In this document: in pieces, positions 1-6,717 of the stretch
Numbering within the stretch: the stretch's first letter is position 1
Layout: each line of letters begins with the position of its first letter
DNA from: Bacteroidales bacterium UBA1179
Lineage (GTDB): Bacteria; Bacteroidota; Bacteroidia; Bacteroidales; Bacteroidaceae
Length of the DNA stretch: 13,084 bases
Reading direction: 5' to 3'
NCBI GenBank assembly: GCA_002309915.1
Contig: DBYT01000138.1
Span: 1,775 to 14,858 of the forward strand
The notes under the pieces: generated by a model
The model's database searches: none
What the model saw: only the letters and a program-made list of their open reading frames with translations
What the model was told of the DNA's origin: nothing
Program-made: the position numbers and the translations under genes

Positions 1-237
1 GAGGAGAAGCCCAACGTTATTGACTACATGCGCGGTGGCAAGATTGACCTGGCCATCAACATACCCAAGAACAATACGGCGCGTGAGCTTCAGAACGGCT
101 ACCAGATACGTCGTACGGCGGTTGACTTCAATATTCCGCTCATTACCAACGCCCGTCAGGCAAGTGCGTTCATCTATGCCTTCTGCAAGATCGGAGTTGA
201 CGGTCTTGCCATTAAGAGAATTGACGAATACGTATAA
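1..237 (+). CDS. carB: Carbamoyl-phosphate synthase large subunit, C-terminal fragment
   Basis: Last 78 residues of CarB, open at the left edge of the window. CarB makes carbamoyl phosphate from bicarbonate, ATP and ammonia delivered by CarA, for pyrimidine and arginine synthesis in the cytoplasm. What is visible is the C-terminal MGS-like allosteric domain: a GGKIDLAINIPKN segment, then QIRRTAVDFNIPLITNARQA, which matches the family's 'IRR.A.....P..T....A' pattern where nucleotide effectors bind. The synthase domains lie outside the window. The stop (TAA 235-237) is followed after two bases by the purF ATG, so the two are almost certainly cotranscribed and probably translationally coupled. 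No frameshift is seen in the visible part. Confidence 0.93.
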   Translation, partial: EEKPNVIDYMRGGKIDLAINIPKNNTARELQNGYQIRRTAVDFNIPLITNARQASAFIYAFCKIGVDGLAIKRIDEYV

Positions 238-239
238 AA

Positions 240-1628
240 ATGGAAGAATTGCATCACGAATGCGGAGTGTTTGGCATATACGGTGTTGAGAATGCCGCCC
301 AGTATGCCTATTATGCATTGCACAGCCTTCAGCACCGCGGTCAGCAGGGTTGTGGAATAGTAAGTGCCGATAAACAGGGCATGCATCTGCATAAGGGTGC
401 GGGGCTCGTGATCGAGATATTCGGTCAGAATCATCTGGACGAACTGACCGGCAACATTGCCATAGGTCATGTCCGGTATCCGACCACCAATGTGGGCGGA
501 CTGGAGAATATCCAGCCGTTCACGTTCCATCATTATACGGGCGATTTTGCTTTGGCACACAACGGTAATATTATCAACTCCAAGGAGTTACGCCTTTATC
601 TGGAGCGTCGCGGAAGCCTGCTGCAGACAACATCGGACAGCGAGTTGTTCGCCCATCTGATAAAGAAGGATCCCACCGAGGAGGACCGAATTACCAATAT
701 CATCAATGCCCTTAACATGATTGAGGGCGCATTCTCACTGGTCATCATGACTCCCAACCGCATCTACGCCTGCCGCGACAAGTACGGATTCCATCCGCTC
801 TCAATCGCAAAACTGGGCAACGGTTATGTGGTTGCCAGCGAAACCTGTGCTTTTGATGCCATTGGCGCTGAATTCATCCGTGACGTCAATCCGGGTGAGG
901 TTATATCGATAGATCATCACGGCATACGCTCAAACGACTACTCAAAACTGCGCAGTCACCGTATGTGTGTAATGGAGTATATCTATTTCTCACGTCCGGA
1001 CAGCGACATTGAGGGTTGCAACGTACACTCGTTCCGCAAATTGTCGGGCCGTCTGCTCTATGAGGAGCATCCTGTTGAGGCAGATATCGTCGTAGGCGTG
1101 CCGGATTCCAGTCTGAGTGCCGCAATGGGTTACGCCGAGGCCAGTGGCATTCCTTACGAGATGGGTCTGCTCAAGAGCAAATATGTGGGCCGTACGTTCA
1201 TCCAGCCCGCACAGGAACTCCGTGACAAGGGTGTCAAGATGAAACTGTCGCCCGTGCGCAGTATCGTGAACGGCAAGCGTGTTATTCTTATTGACGACTC
1301 TATAGTACGCGGTACCACATCACGTCAGATTGTACGTATGCTGCGTGAGGCAGGCGCTACAGAGGTCCATGTGTGCATAGCAAGTCCCAAGTACGCATAT
1401 CCCTGCTACTACGGCGTGGATACCGGCACATATGAAGAGCTTATCGGAGCCAGTCATTCTCTTGAGGAGATACGTGACTTCATCGGTGCTGATTCGCTCT
1501 ATTATCTGTCTTTGGAGTCACTCTACAAGGCATCGGGCCGCAGCATGGAGCAGTGCCAGCTCTGTACCGCCTGCTTCAACGGAGATTATCCCACAAATCT
1601 TTATGCTCACGAGCAGGAAAAATGCTAA
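240..1628 (+). CDS. purF: Amidophosphoribosyltransferase (first step of purine synthesis)
   Basis: Converts PRPP and glutamine to 5-phosphoribosylamine, the committed step of de novo purine synthesis. The 462 residues are full length for the Bacillus-type enzyme. The N-terminus MEELHHECGVFGIYG puts the class II glutaminase nucleophile at Cys8 after a 7-residue propeptide expected to be cleaved; this fixes the start at 240. Glutaminase signatures follow: HRGQQGCGI at 32-40 and HNGNI at 107-111. The PRPP loop VILIDDSIVRGTTS is at 348-361. All four cysteines corresponding to the 4Fe-4S ligands of the Bacillus enzyme are present: Cys243 (MCVMEYIYF), Cys389 (YPCYYG), and Cys439 and Cys442 (CQLC). 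So this is the oxygen-sensitive iron-sulfur type. It lies 2 bases after carB, which suggests joint control of purine and pyrimidine supply. Confidence 0.97.
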   Translation: MEELHHECGVFGIYGVENAAQYAYYALHSLQHRGQQGCGIVSADKQGMHLHKGAGLVIEIFGQNHLDELTGNIAIGHVRYPTTNVGGLENIQPFTFHHYTGDFALAHNGNIINSKELRLYLERRGSLLQTTSDSELFAHLIKKDPTEEDRITNIINALNMIEGAFSLVIMTPNRIYACRDKYGFHPLSIAKLGNGYVVASETCAFDAIGAEFIRDVNPGEVISIDHHGIRSNDYSKLRSHRMCVMEYIYFSRPDSDIEGCNVHSFRKLSGRLLYEEHPVEADIVVGVPDSSLSAAMGYAEASGIPYEMGLLKSKYVGRTFIQPAQELRDKGVKMKLSPVRSIVNGKRVILIDDSIVRGTTSRQIVRMLREAGATEVHVCIASPKYAYPCYYGVDTGTYEELIGASHSLEEIRDFIGADSLYYLSLESLYKASGRSMEQCQLCTACFNGDYPTNLYAHEQEKC

Positions 1629-1643
1629 CTTTGTGAGCATAAA
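1600..1643 (+). terminator. Stem-loop across the purF stop: terminator or attenuator
   Basis: A perfect 11-bp inverted repeat, TTTATGCTCAC (1600-1610) and GTGAGCATAAA (1633-1643), encloses a 22-base loop. A second short stem AGCA/TGCT (1612-1615, 1623-1626) can form inside it. The sequence CTTTTGAA follows, giving a short T-tract. The structure covers the last purF codons and the stop. It could end carB-purF transcripts, partly attenuate read-through into the membrane-protein gene that starts at 1653, or protect the mRNA 3' end. The T-tract is short, so termination would probably be incomplete. Confidence 0.55.
1626..1633 (+). promoter_or_regulatory. Possible -7 promoter element for the FNT-like gene
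   Basis: TAACTTTG is a perfect match to the Bacteroidetes -7 element TAnnTTTG. It overlaps the purF stop codon and the right arm of the stem-loop. The predicted start of transcription is near 1640, leaving a leader of about 12 bases before the ATG at 1653. No convincing -33 TTTG/TTG lies about 20 bases upstream, so this may be weak or accidental. Confidence 0.3.
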
Positions 1644-1652
1644 CTTTTGAAT

Positions 1653-2261
1653 ATGGGAAAGTTCAGTACAATTTTCAAGTCTTCGGTTCTGGCTGGTATC
1701 TGCATTGGAATTGCAGGATTCGGTTTTCTGGCTCTTGGTGGTGTTGTAGGCGCAGTAATGTTCGCTTTCGGCCTTATCACCGTAGTCTGCTACAAGCTTA
1801 AATTGTATACCGGTACTGCCGGTTTCATCGTGAAGGGTGAGGTAGGTGACCTGCTGCTTATCCTGCTGGGAAATATTGTAGGATGCCTGCTGGTGGCTCT
1901 GCTTGCAAGAGTTTCCCCGATGCCGCTTCAGGAAACTGCCCAGAAGATACTTGAGGGCCGATTGGCTATCGGACCCGTACGTGCCGGTCTGCTCGCAATA
2001 GGTTGCGGATTCCTGATGACTACAGCCGTAACGTTTGCCCGCCGCAACCAGTGGCTCCCGCTGCTCTTTGCAGTACCCATGTTCATTCTGTGCGGATTCC
2101 CGCACTGCATAGCCGATGCTTTCTACTATCTGACCGTTCCCTTCAGTTTCATCAAGGAGAACATCTGGAGCGTGTTGCTGCTCTATGTATGCCTGGTTAT
2201 AGGCAACTTCATAGGCTGCAACCTGTACCGCCTTATCATGATAGGCGAGGAGAAGGTGTAA
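1653..2261 (+). CDS. Formate/nitrite transporter (FNT/FocA-NirC) family protein, short divergent form
   Basis: A 202-residue, strongly hydrophobic inner-membrane protein with about six membrane segments. FNT proteins are pentameric channels for formate, nitrite, hydrosulfide or similar small anions. The FNT signatures are recognisable: GAVMFAFGLITVV then KLYTGTAG (residues 33-57, compare 'GL..V....LFTGN'), and CGFPHCIADAFYY (147-159, compare 'GFEHSIANMY'), which keeps the central histidine at His151. It differs from FocA in being shorter (FocA is about 285 residues), in having Asp for the usual Asn after the His motif, and in having no clear Asn in the segment starting at Gly112. ATG 1653 is chosen; an in-frame TTG at 1647 is possible. 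It lies 24 bases after purF and its stop is 4 bases from the convergent glsB stop. Substrate unknown; formate is a guess from the fermentative lifestyle. Confidence 0.8.
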   Translation: MGKFSTIFKSSVLAGICIGIAGFGFLALGGVVGAVMFAFGLITVVCYKLKLYTGTAGFIVKGEVGDLLLILLGNIVGCLLVALLARVSPMPLQETAQKILEGRLAIGPVRAGLLAIGCGFLMTTAVTFARRNQWLPLLFAVPMFILCGFPHCIADAFYYLTVPFSFIKENIWSVLLLYVCLVIGNFIGCNLYRLIMIGEEKV

Positions 2262-2265
2262 ATCC

Positions 2266-3237
2266 CTATTTGCGGCGCAGCATATTGCGCAGACGTACCA
2301 GCAGTTTGGGCTTGAGGGTCTTTACGTGTCGGTTTATCTTGTCTTCGGCCATATCCTTGAAGGGGATAAGTATTCCGGAGTCATAGATGTCACCGAACTC
2401 ATCGTTGATTCCGGTTCCGAAATACTGCATATGGGCCGACAGGTTCATATATGAGTTGACCAGAGGCGGTATGCTTACCCCAAAGTCCGATACAAACGCC
2501 TTGAGATTACGATAATCTTCCTTGAATGTGTTTCCCTTAAGCTGTCTTGCATATTTAAGCGGCTTGTGTATTCTGGCCGGTTTTACCAGTTTGACACGGC
2601 GGAAACGGGCTGCTCCGAACCACTTGTTAAGGAACACCTGTATCATCTCACGGGCTGGAGTGGGGTACTGCCGGTAGATGGTCATCTTACCGAAGAAATA
2701 CTTCATACGGCCCTTGTACATCACCATGAGGGCTCCAAGACCGTCAAACAGATTGTCCAGGGCAAAGATACTTTTGGCTCCACCCTTGGAACTCTGATAG
2801 TCAATGGTCACGAATGAACGGCCCAGTTCAATGCTGTGTTCCAGATAGTTCTTGAGAAAGTTTTTGGAGAAACGGAACATATGTGATGAGGTCAGTATGG
2901 GCTGTCCGAACTTGTCATAGACAATGTCATCGCAAAGCACATAACGGTATCCGCCTATGATACGCTCGGCTTCGGGATCCCACAGCACCAGCTGCTTATA
3001 GCCGTATGCGGCATCGGTATCGAACTTGTCAATGTCCAGTTCACGTCCGGTTCCGCCGCCTCCTGCGCGGAAAGCCTCCTCACGCAGACGTCCTATCTCA
3101 CGTATGACATCGGGCGCGTTGTTGTTATCGACAACGTAAATCTCGTTGCCGCCGTGATTGGTGGTGCGCAGGAACTTGTCAGGAGTAAGCTGTGACTTGA
3201 GGATCTCCTTGCTGACAGGATCTATTATCTTTTTCAT
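2266..3237 (-). CDS. glsB: Glycine lipid N-acyltransferase GlsB (OlsB-like)
   Basis: A 323-residue OlsB/GNAT-like acyltransferase (Acetyltransf_5 type). In Bacteroides the GlsB family transfers a 3-hydroxyacyl chain from acyl carrier protein to glycine, giving N-acyl glycine (commendamide, the precursor of glycine lipids). Supporting sequence: LREEAFRAGGGGTGRELDID at 51-70, the IIGGYRYV strand at 93-100, and the hallmark SIELGRSFV at 135-143 followed by DYQ. The C-terminal part carries a basic segment around 211-240 and a Lys/Arg-rich tail (VRLRNMLRRK) that may hold it to the membrane surface. It is the second gene of the pair: its ATG overlaps the glsA stop by four bases (ATGA). There is no room for a terminator outside the genes, because its TAG stop (2266-2268) is 4 bases from the stop of the converging gene. 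Assignment to glycine rather than ornithine lipids rests on the taxon and on the glsA partner. Confidence 0.85.
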   Translation of the reverse strand: MKKIIDPVSKEILKSQLTPDKFLRTTNHGGNEIYVVDNNNAPDVIREIGRLREEAFRAGGGGTGRELDIDKFDTDAAYGYKQLVLWDPEAERIIGGYRYVLCDDIVYDKFGQPILTSSHMFRFSKNFLKNYLEHSIELGRSFVTIDYQSSKGGAKSIFALDNLFDGLGALMVMYKGRMKYFFGKMTIYRQYPTPAREMIQVFLNKWFGAARFRRVKLVKPARIHKPLKYARQLKGNTFKEDYRNLKAFVSDFGVSIPPLVNSYMNLSAHMQYFGTGINDEFGDIYDSGILIPFKDMAEDKINRHVKTLKPKLLVRLRNMLRRK

Positions 3238-4010
3238 AAGGCGTATGTTATTTGCTTTATCTGTTCTACTTGCCTGTTTATATCACGGCTGCGGTCAAAT
3301 GAGCTCCACGGTATAGCCGGACCTATTACTATTCTGTAGGTTTTACCCTGTGACCGGTAAAGTTCGTCGGGCAGGAATAACATTCCCAGAGGGAACTTGA
3401 GCTTAAGTATCTGCTGCAAACGTCCCATACGGTAAAAGCGTCTGGAATTGGTGCCGTAAAAATGTATCGGGACGATATCCCTGTGGGTCTCGATACTCTT
3501 AAGCAGGAATGTCTTGCTCCACTTACGGTCCGATATGATTCCGTGGTTACGGCGAGACACCTGGCCGGCCGGGAAATCCAGGATATGGGTGCTGCCGCTG
3601 TAAGCATTGTCAATGCCCTGTTTGAGCTGGCGGCTCTGCATTCCGATTTTGTTTACGGGGACAATCATCGGCTTAAGACCTTCAACGTTGGTCAGGAAAT
3701 CATTGCCCAGAAGCATGACGTCTCCTTTACGGCCGATGACCGACAACAGCGCAAGGCCATCGGCTCCGCCGAGAGGATGGTTTGATACGAATGTGTAGGG
3801 GCCGCCGTCGGGGATCTCTCCCTCAACCTGGAGTGTTATGCCCAGATAATCTATCGCTTTGCTGCAGAATTCCAGTCCCGTATAGTCTTTCTCAAAGAAC
3901 CTGTTCAGGAAATCCTCATGGAAAAGACGCCTCAGATACCACAGCAGCAGGCGTGGCACCTTACCGCTGCGGGAGCGTTTCTCCAACATCTGTTTCAGGT
4001 CTATTCTCAT
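3234..4010 (-). CDS. glsA: Glycine lipid O-acyltransferase GlsA (PlsC-like)
   Basis: A 258-residue PlsC/LPLAT-fold acyltransferase. In Bacteroides, GlsA adds a second fatty acyl chain to the 3-hydroxyl of N-acyl glycine made by GlsB, giving the two-chain glycine lipid at the inner membrane. Acyltransferase blocks are in order: block I SNHPLGGADG (76-85) with His78 and Asp84; a GND..TNVEGL segment (102-112); block III FPAGQVSRR (146-154); block IV IVPIHFYG (179-186). The His-Asp spacing is HX5D rather than the textbook HX4D, a pattern I associate with Bacteroidetes members of this family. The neighbouring OlsB-like gene distinguishes it from a general PlsC. The ATG (4010-4008) follows an A-rich stretch without a Shine-Dalgarno sequence, as is usual in Bacteroidetes. 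It is first in the operon and coupled to glsB through a 4-base overlap. Confidence 0.83.
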   Translation of the reverse strand: MRIDLKQMLEKRSRSGKVPRLLLWYLRRLFHEDFLNRFFEKDYTGLEFCSKAIDYLGITLQVEGEIPDGGPYTFVSNHPLGGADGLALLSVIGRKGDVMLLGNDFLTNVEGLKPMIVPVNKIGMQSRQLKQGIDNAYSGSTHILDFPAGQVSRRNHGIISDRKWSKTFLLKSIETHRDIVPIHFYGTNSRRFYRMGRLQQILKLKFPLGMLFLPDELYRSQGKTYRIVIGPAIPWSSFDRSRDINRQVEQIKQITYAL

Positions 4011-4031
4011 TTTTTTCGCATTTAGCCGATG

Positions 4032-4063
4032 CTAAGGTATATACACTGAATAAGGCTTCCAAA
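4032..4063 (-). promoter_or_regulatory. Predicted promoter of glsA-glsB
   Basis: Read on the minus strand: -33 element TTTG (4063-4060), a 20-base spacer, then TACCTTAG (4039-4032), which matches the -7 consensus TAnnTTTG at all but one position. Transcription would start near 4025, giving a leader of roughly 15 bases before the glsA ATG at 4010. Spacing and position are typical of Bacteroides housekeeping promoters. Confidence 0.5.
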
Positions 4064-4098
4064 CGGAACGGAAAATGCAGTAAATCTCACTATTGAAA

Positions 4099-4125
4099 TA
4101 CAGTTGGATAGAATACGATTCTGTA
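4099..4125. promoter_or_regulatory. Inverted repeats between glsA and porin promoters, site 1
   Basis: AGAATACGATTCT (4110-4122) is a 5-3-5 palindrome nested inside a wider TACAG/CTGTA pair (4099-4103, 4121-4125). GGAT (4106-4109) and ATCC (4127-4130) add further dyad character with a 4-base offset. It lies upstream of both divergent promoters and could be an operator or upstream activator site. No known regulator binding motif is recognised. Confidence 0.25.
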
Positions 4126-4172
4126 AATCCGCTGATTTGAGAACCAAGGCCGAATAAAACCACTTTGAAGAA

Positions 4173-4185
4173 TCACTATTAGTGA
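4173..4185. promoter_or_regulatory. Palindrome just upstream of the porin promoter, site 2
   Basis: TCACTATTAGTGA is a perfect 5-3-5 palindrome ending three bases before the proposed porin -33 element. The half-sequence TCACTATT also occurs at 4087-4094, 86 bases upstream. Its position suits a dimeric transcription factor acting on the porin operon. It does not resemble a standard Fur box, so an iron link cannot be claimed from the sequence. Confidence 0.3.
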
Positions 4186-4187
4186 GT

Positions 4188-4219
4188 ATTGTGTCGCTTG
4201 AGCAGAATAAGGACCTTTG
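4188..4219 (+). promoter_or_regulatory. Predicted promoter of the porin-imelysin-DHOR-CcsBA operon
   Basis: ATTG (4188-4191) as -33 and GACCTTTG (4212-4219) as -7, separated by 20 bases. The -7 differs from TAnnTTTG only in its first base. Predicted start near 4226, about 20 bases before the porin ATG at 4246. The imperfect elements are consistent with a promoter that needs an activator, but this is a weak prediction. Confidence 0.35.
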
Positions 4220-4245
4220 CAGCGTCTTTAAGAATAGAGGATAAA

Positions 4246-5484
4246 ATGAAAAAGACGCTAATAGAACTAATACTGTCAATTGTTTCCTTTTCGGCCATAA
4301 CCGCCCAGGGGCTGAGTGTAGGCGGTTACGGTGAAGTGGCCATGAGCCGCAACTTCTACAGCGATAACGTTTACCGATACTCAAATCCTACCAAATACAA
4401 GGATGATCCCAGCCACGGCCGTTTTGATATTCCTCATGCAGTAATCTATCTTGGGTATGACTTTGGCCGCGGATGGTCAATGCAGACCGAGATTGAGTTT
4501 GAACATACCGGCACCGGCAGTGCCGTTGAGAAGGAGTTCACCGAGGCAGGTGAATGGGAGTCGGAGATAGAGAAGGGCGGTGAGGTCGCCCTTGAGCAGT
4601 TCTGGCTTCAGAAATCATTCAAATCATGGCTCAACCTGCGTGTGGGACATTTTGTAGTACCTGTAGGTGCACTCAACAATGCCCATGAGCCGCTCAATTT
4701 CTTTACCGTATACCGTCCTGAAGGTGAGTTTACGATAATGCCTTCAACCTGGCATGATACCGGTATCAGCCTTTGGGGTGATGCAGGCAGTTGGAGTTAT
4801 GAATTCCAGATGATAGCCGGACTGGACGCATTCATGTTCAACCGTGACAATTTCATAAAGTACGGAGCCGCATCACCTTACGAGTTCAAGGTGGCCAACA
4901 ATAACGGATTTGCCGCCAGAATAGACAACCGGTCTATAAAGAACTTGCGTTTGAGCGTGAGCGGATATTATGGCAACAGCATGCACAACTCATTTCCCAA
5001 TGACCTCAGGGATACCCGTTACAAGGATGTCAAGGGCCGTACATGGGTAGGCAGCTTTGATTTCAGTTACAAAGGAAAGAACCTGATTGTACGCGGAAAC
5101 GCTGATTACGGTCATGTGGGTGATGCTGTCACAATAAGCACCATCAAGCGTAATATGACATCAAACAACGCTCCGTACAAGAAGACACCGGTAGGGCAGT
5201 CTGCAGTAACTTACGGAGGTGAGGCCGGTTACGACATACTTGGCAGGGCCGATGAAAAACTCTATCTCTTCGGCCGATACGAATACTATGATCCGTATAT
5301 GCCCGCATCGGACCAGCAGGACTACACCTTTACCGATGTACACAGGATTGCTGCCGGCATCAACTGGCTGCCTGTACCGCAGATTGCAGTCAAGGCCGAG
5401 TTCTCTGAGCGTTTCCGCAACGAGCGTTACAATAACGAGCCGTCGGTATCGATAGGCATAGCATACATGGGATTTTTCAAATAA
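4246..5484 (+). CDS. Outer-membrane porin-like beta-barrel protein
   Basis: A 412-residue protein with a signal peptide (MKKTLIELILSIVSFSAITA, cleaved near residue 20-21) followed by SVGGYGEVAMSR and long alternating aromatic/polar strands typical of a trimeric porin barrel. The block FWLQKSFKSWLNLRVGHF (119-136), VPVGALNNAHEP and the RPEGEFTIMPSTWHDTG segment (157-173) resemble phosphate-selective (OprO/OprP-like) porins as found in Bacteroidetes. The last residues (SIGIAYMGFFK) form an aromatic closing strand. The start at 4246 is chosen because it opens a clean signal peptide; the reading frame stays open upstream to 4189. First gene of a four-gene operon, 12 bases before the imelysin gene. 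It probably admits the small substrate, possibly a metal or metal complex, handled by the next two proteins. The substrate cannot be read from the sequence. Confidence 0.8.
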   Translation: MKKTLIELILSIVSFSAITAQGLSVGGYGEVAMSRNFYSDNVYRYSNPTKYKDDPSHGRFDIPHAVIYLGYDFGRGWSMQTEIEFEHTGTGSAVEKEFTEAGEWESEIEKGGEVALEQFWLQKSFKSWLNLRVGHFVVPVGALNNAHEPLNFFTVYRPEGEFTIMPSTWHDTGISLWGDAGSWSYEFQMIAGLDAFMFNRDNFIKYGAASPYEFKVANNNGFAARIDNRSIKNLRLSVSGYYGNSMHNSFPNDLRDTRYKDVKGRTWVGSFDFSYKGKNLIVRGNADYGHVGDAVTISTIKRNMTSNNAPYKKTPVGQSAVTYGGEAGYDILGRADEKLYLFGRYEYYDPYMPASDQQDYTFTDVHRIAAGINWLPVPQIAVKAEFSERFRNERYNNEPSVSIGIAYMGFFK

Positions 5485-5496
5485 TTACAAATAACA

Positions 5497-6711
5497 ATGA
5501 ACAAGAAACTGGTTTTAGGAATGGCAGTAGCAGCAATAGCACTTACTGCCTGTGATGATGAGAAGAAAGGTGAAAACTCTGTCACACTTGACAATGACAT
5601 CAAGGCTGCCGTAGAGCAGTATGTTCCCGGAGTGGTATATTCCACCTATAATGATCTGGCTAAGGAATCAGACGAACTGTATAACCTGCTTGCCGATGCA
5701 GCCGATAAAGGTGTAGATGCAATCAGTCAGGCTGAGATTGATGCCATCTGTGCAAAGTTCCTGCAGGCCCGTCAGTCATGGGAGGAGTCAGAGGCTTTCC
5801 TTTACGGTGCAGCCACAGATTTCGGAATTGACCCGCACATTGACACATGGCCTCTTGATGTAGAGGCTCTTGCTACCGCTCTGAGCAACTCGGAGCAGGT
5901 TGCAGCCCTTGAGGGTGAGGACGGTATCGCTTATGCATCGGCCAAACTGGGTGCCGAGCTGCTGGGATTCCACGGAATTGAGTTCATCCTGTTCCGCGAC
6001 GGAGGAAACCGCACTGTAGAAGCTCTGCGCGGTAATGAGGATGATGAGGCATTCAGCGGTAAGACCGTAACCGGTGCTCAGGAACTCATATATGCTACAG
6101 CAGTGGCCGGTGACCTTCGTGACAACTGCTATCGTCTTATCGTTTCATGGAATCCCGATGCTCCCCAGGCTTATAAGGAGCGTTGCGAGGAACTTGAAGT
6201 TCCGGTTTCAATGACAGGATCAGACAAGACCTACGGCGAGAATATGCTGGGAGCAGCCAAAGCCGGAAGCACTTATGCAACATGGCAGGAGACTATGGCT
6301 TCAATTCTTGTAGCCGGTTGCTCAAATATCTGCAATGAGGTTGCCAACGTAAAGATGGGTAACGCTCACAGCGGTGAGGATGTAAACTACATCGAATCTC
6401 CTTACAGCAAGAAGTCATTCCAGGATTTCATTGACAACATACTCAGTATTCAGTATTCTCTCTACGGCAAGGCAAATGTCAATGAAGCCCAGAGCAATTC
6501 CATAATCAATGTACTGAAGAATCACAAGTATGAAGGTGCCCAGGCTCTGCAGGACAAGCTGAATGCTTCGGTAACTGCCCTCAAGGCATGTCAGGCCAAG
6601 GGTGCATTCGTTGATATCTATCGAGACAACTCAGTACAGGAAGCTATGGACGTGATCAACGAACTTGATGAAGAGCTTAACAAGGCTGCCGAGTGGATTG
6701 TTAAACAGTAA
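5497..6711 (+). CDS. Imelysin-like (peptidase M75 / IrpA-like) lipoprotein
   Basis: A 404-residue helical lipoprotein. The signal peptide ends in a lipobox, LTAC, with the lipidated cysteine at residue 19; the next residues are DDEKKG. Acidic residues right after the cysteine are the kind of signal that sends Bacteroidetes lipoproteins to the cell surface, so surface exposure is plausible. The imelysin hallmark GxHxxE is present as GFHGIE (Gly157, His159, Glu162), preceded by a conserved-type segment (YGAATDFGIDPHIDTWPLD, 103-121). A second helical domain follows (about 230-404). Imelysin-like proteins are linked to iron uptake and are often encoded beside DHOR-family di-heme proteins, as here; peptidase activity is doubtful for most of them. 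It lies 12 bases after the porin gene and 6 bases before the DHOR gene. Confidence 0.88.
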   Translation: MNKKLVLGMAVAAIALTACDDEKKGENSVTLDNDIKAAVEQYVPGVVYSTYNDLAKESDELYNLLADAADKGVDAISQAEIDAICAKFLQARQSWEESEAFLYGAATDFGIDPHIDTWPLDVEALATALSNSEQVAALEGEDGIAYASAKLGAELLGFHGIEFILFRDGGNRTVEALRGNEDDEAFSGKTVTGAQELIYATAVAGDLRDNCYRLIVSWNPDAPQAYKERCEELEVPVSMTGSDKTYGENMLGAAKAGSTYATWQETMASILVAGCSNICNEVANVKMGNAHSGEDVNYIESPYSKKSFQDFIDNILSIQYSLYGKANVNEAQSNSIINVLKNHKYEGAQALQDKLNASVTALKACQAKGAFVDIYRDNSVQEAMDVINELDEELNKAAEWIVKQ

Positions 6712-6717
6712 TGTGAT

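Noticed and set aside
174..560. Minus-strand open frame of 128 codons
   Set aside because: Fully antisense to carB and the start of purF, both unmistakable; a shadow frame.
1647..1652. TTG start giving the FNT-like protein two more residues
   Set aside because: ATG at 1653 is a better initiator and leaves the protein otherwise unchanged.
1518..2105. Minus-strand open frame of 195 codons
   Set aside because: It lies antisense to the 3' end of purF and most of the FNT-like gene, has low-complexity Gln/Ser/Thr-rich content, and matches no recognisable family.
2275..2290. GCGCA/TGCGC inverted repeat at the end of glsB
   Set aside because: Only five base pairs, inside the coding sequence and without a T-tract on either strand.
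4192..4200. TGTCGCTTG near the porin promoter, identical to the first nine bases of OhrR-type operator 1
   Set aside because: The second arm is missing (AGCAG instead of CGATA), so there is no palindrome; a 9-base match in 13 kb on two strands is not very unlikely.
4022..4384. Minus-strand open frame of 120 codons upstream of glsA
   Set aside because: It covers the divergent promoter region and runs antisense into the porin signal peptide, with no family resemblance.
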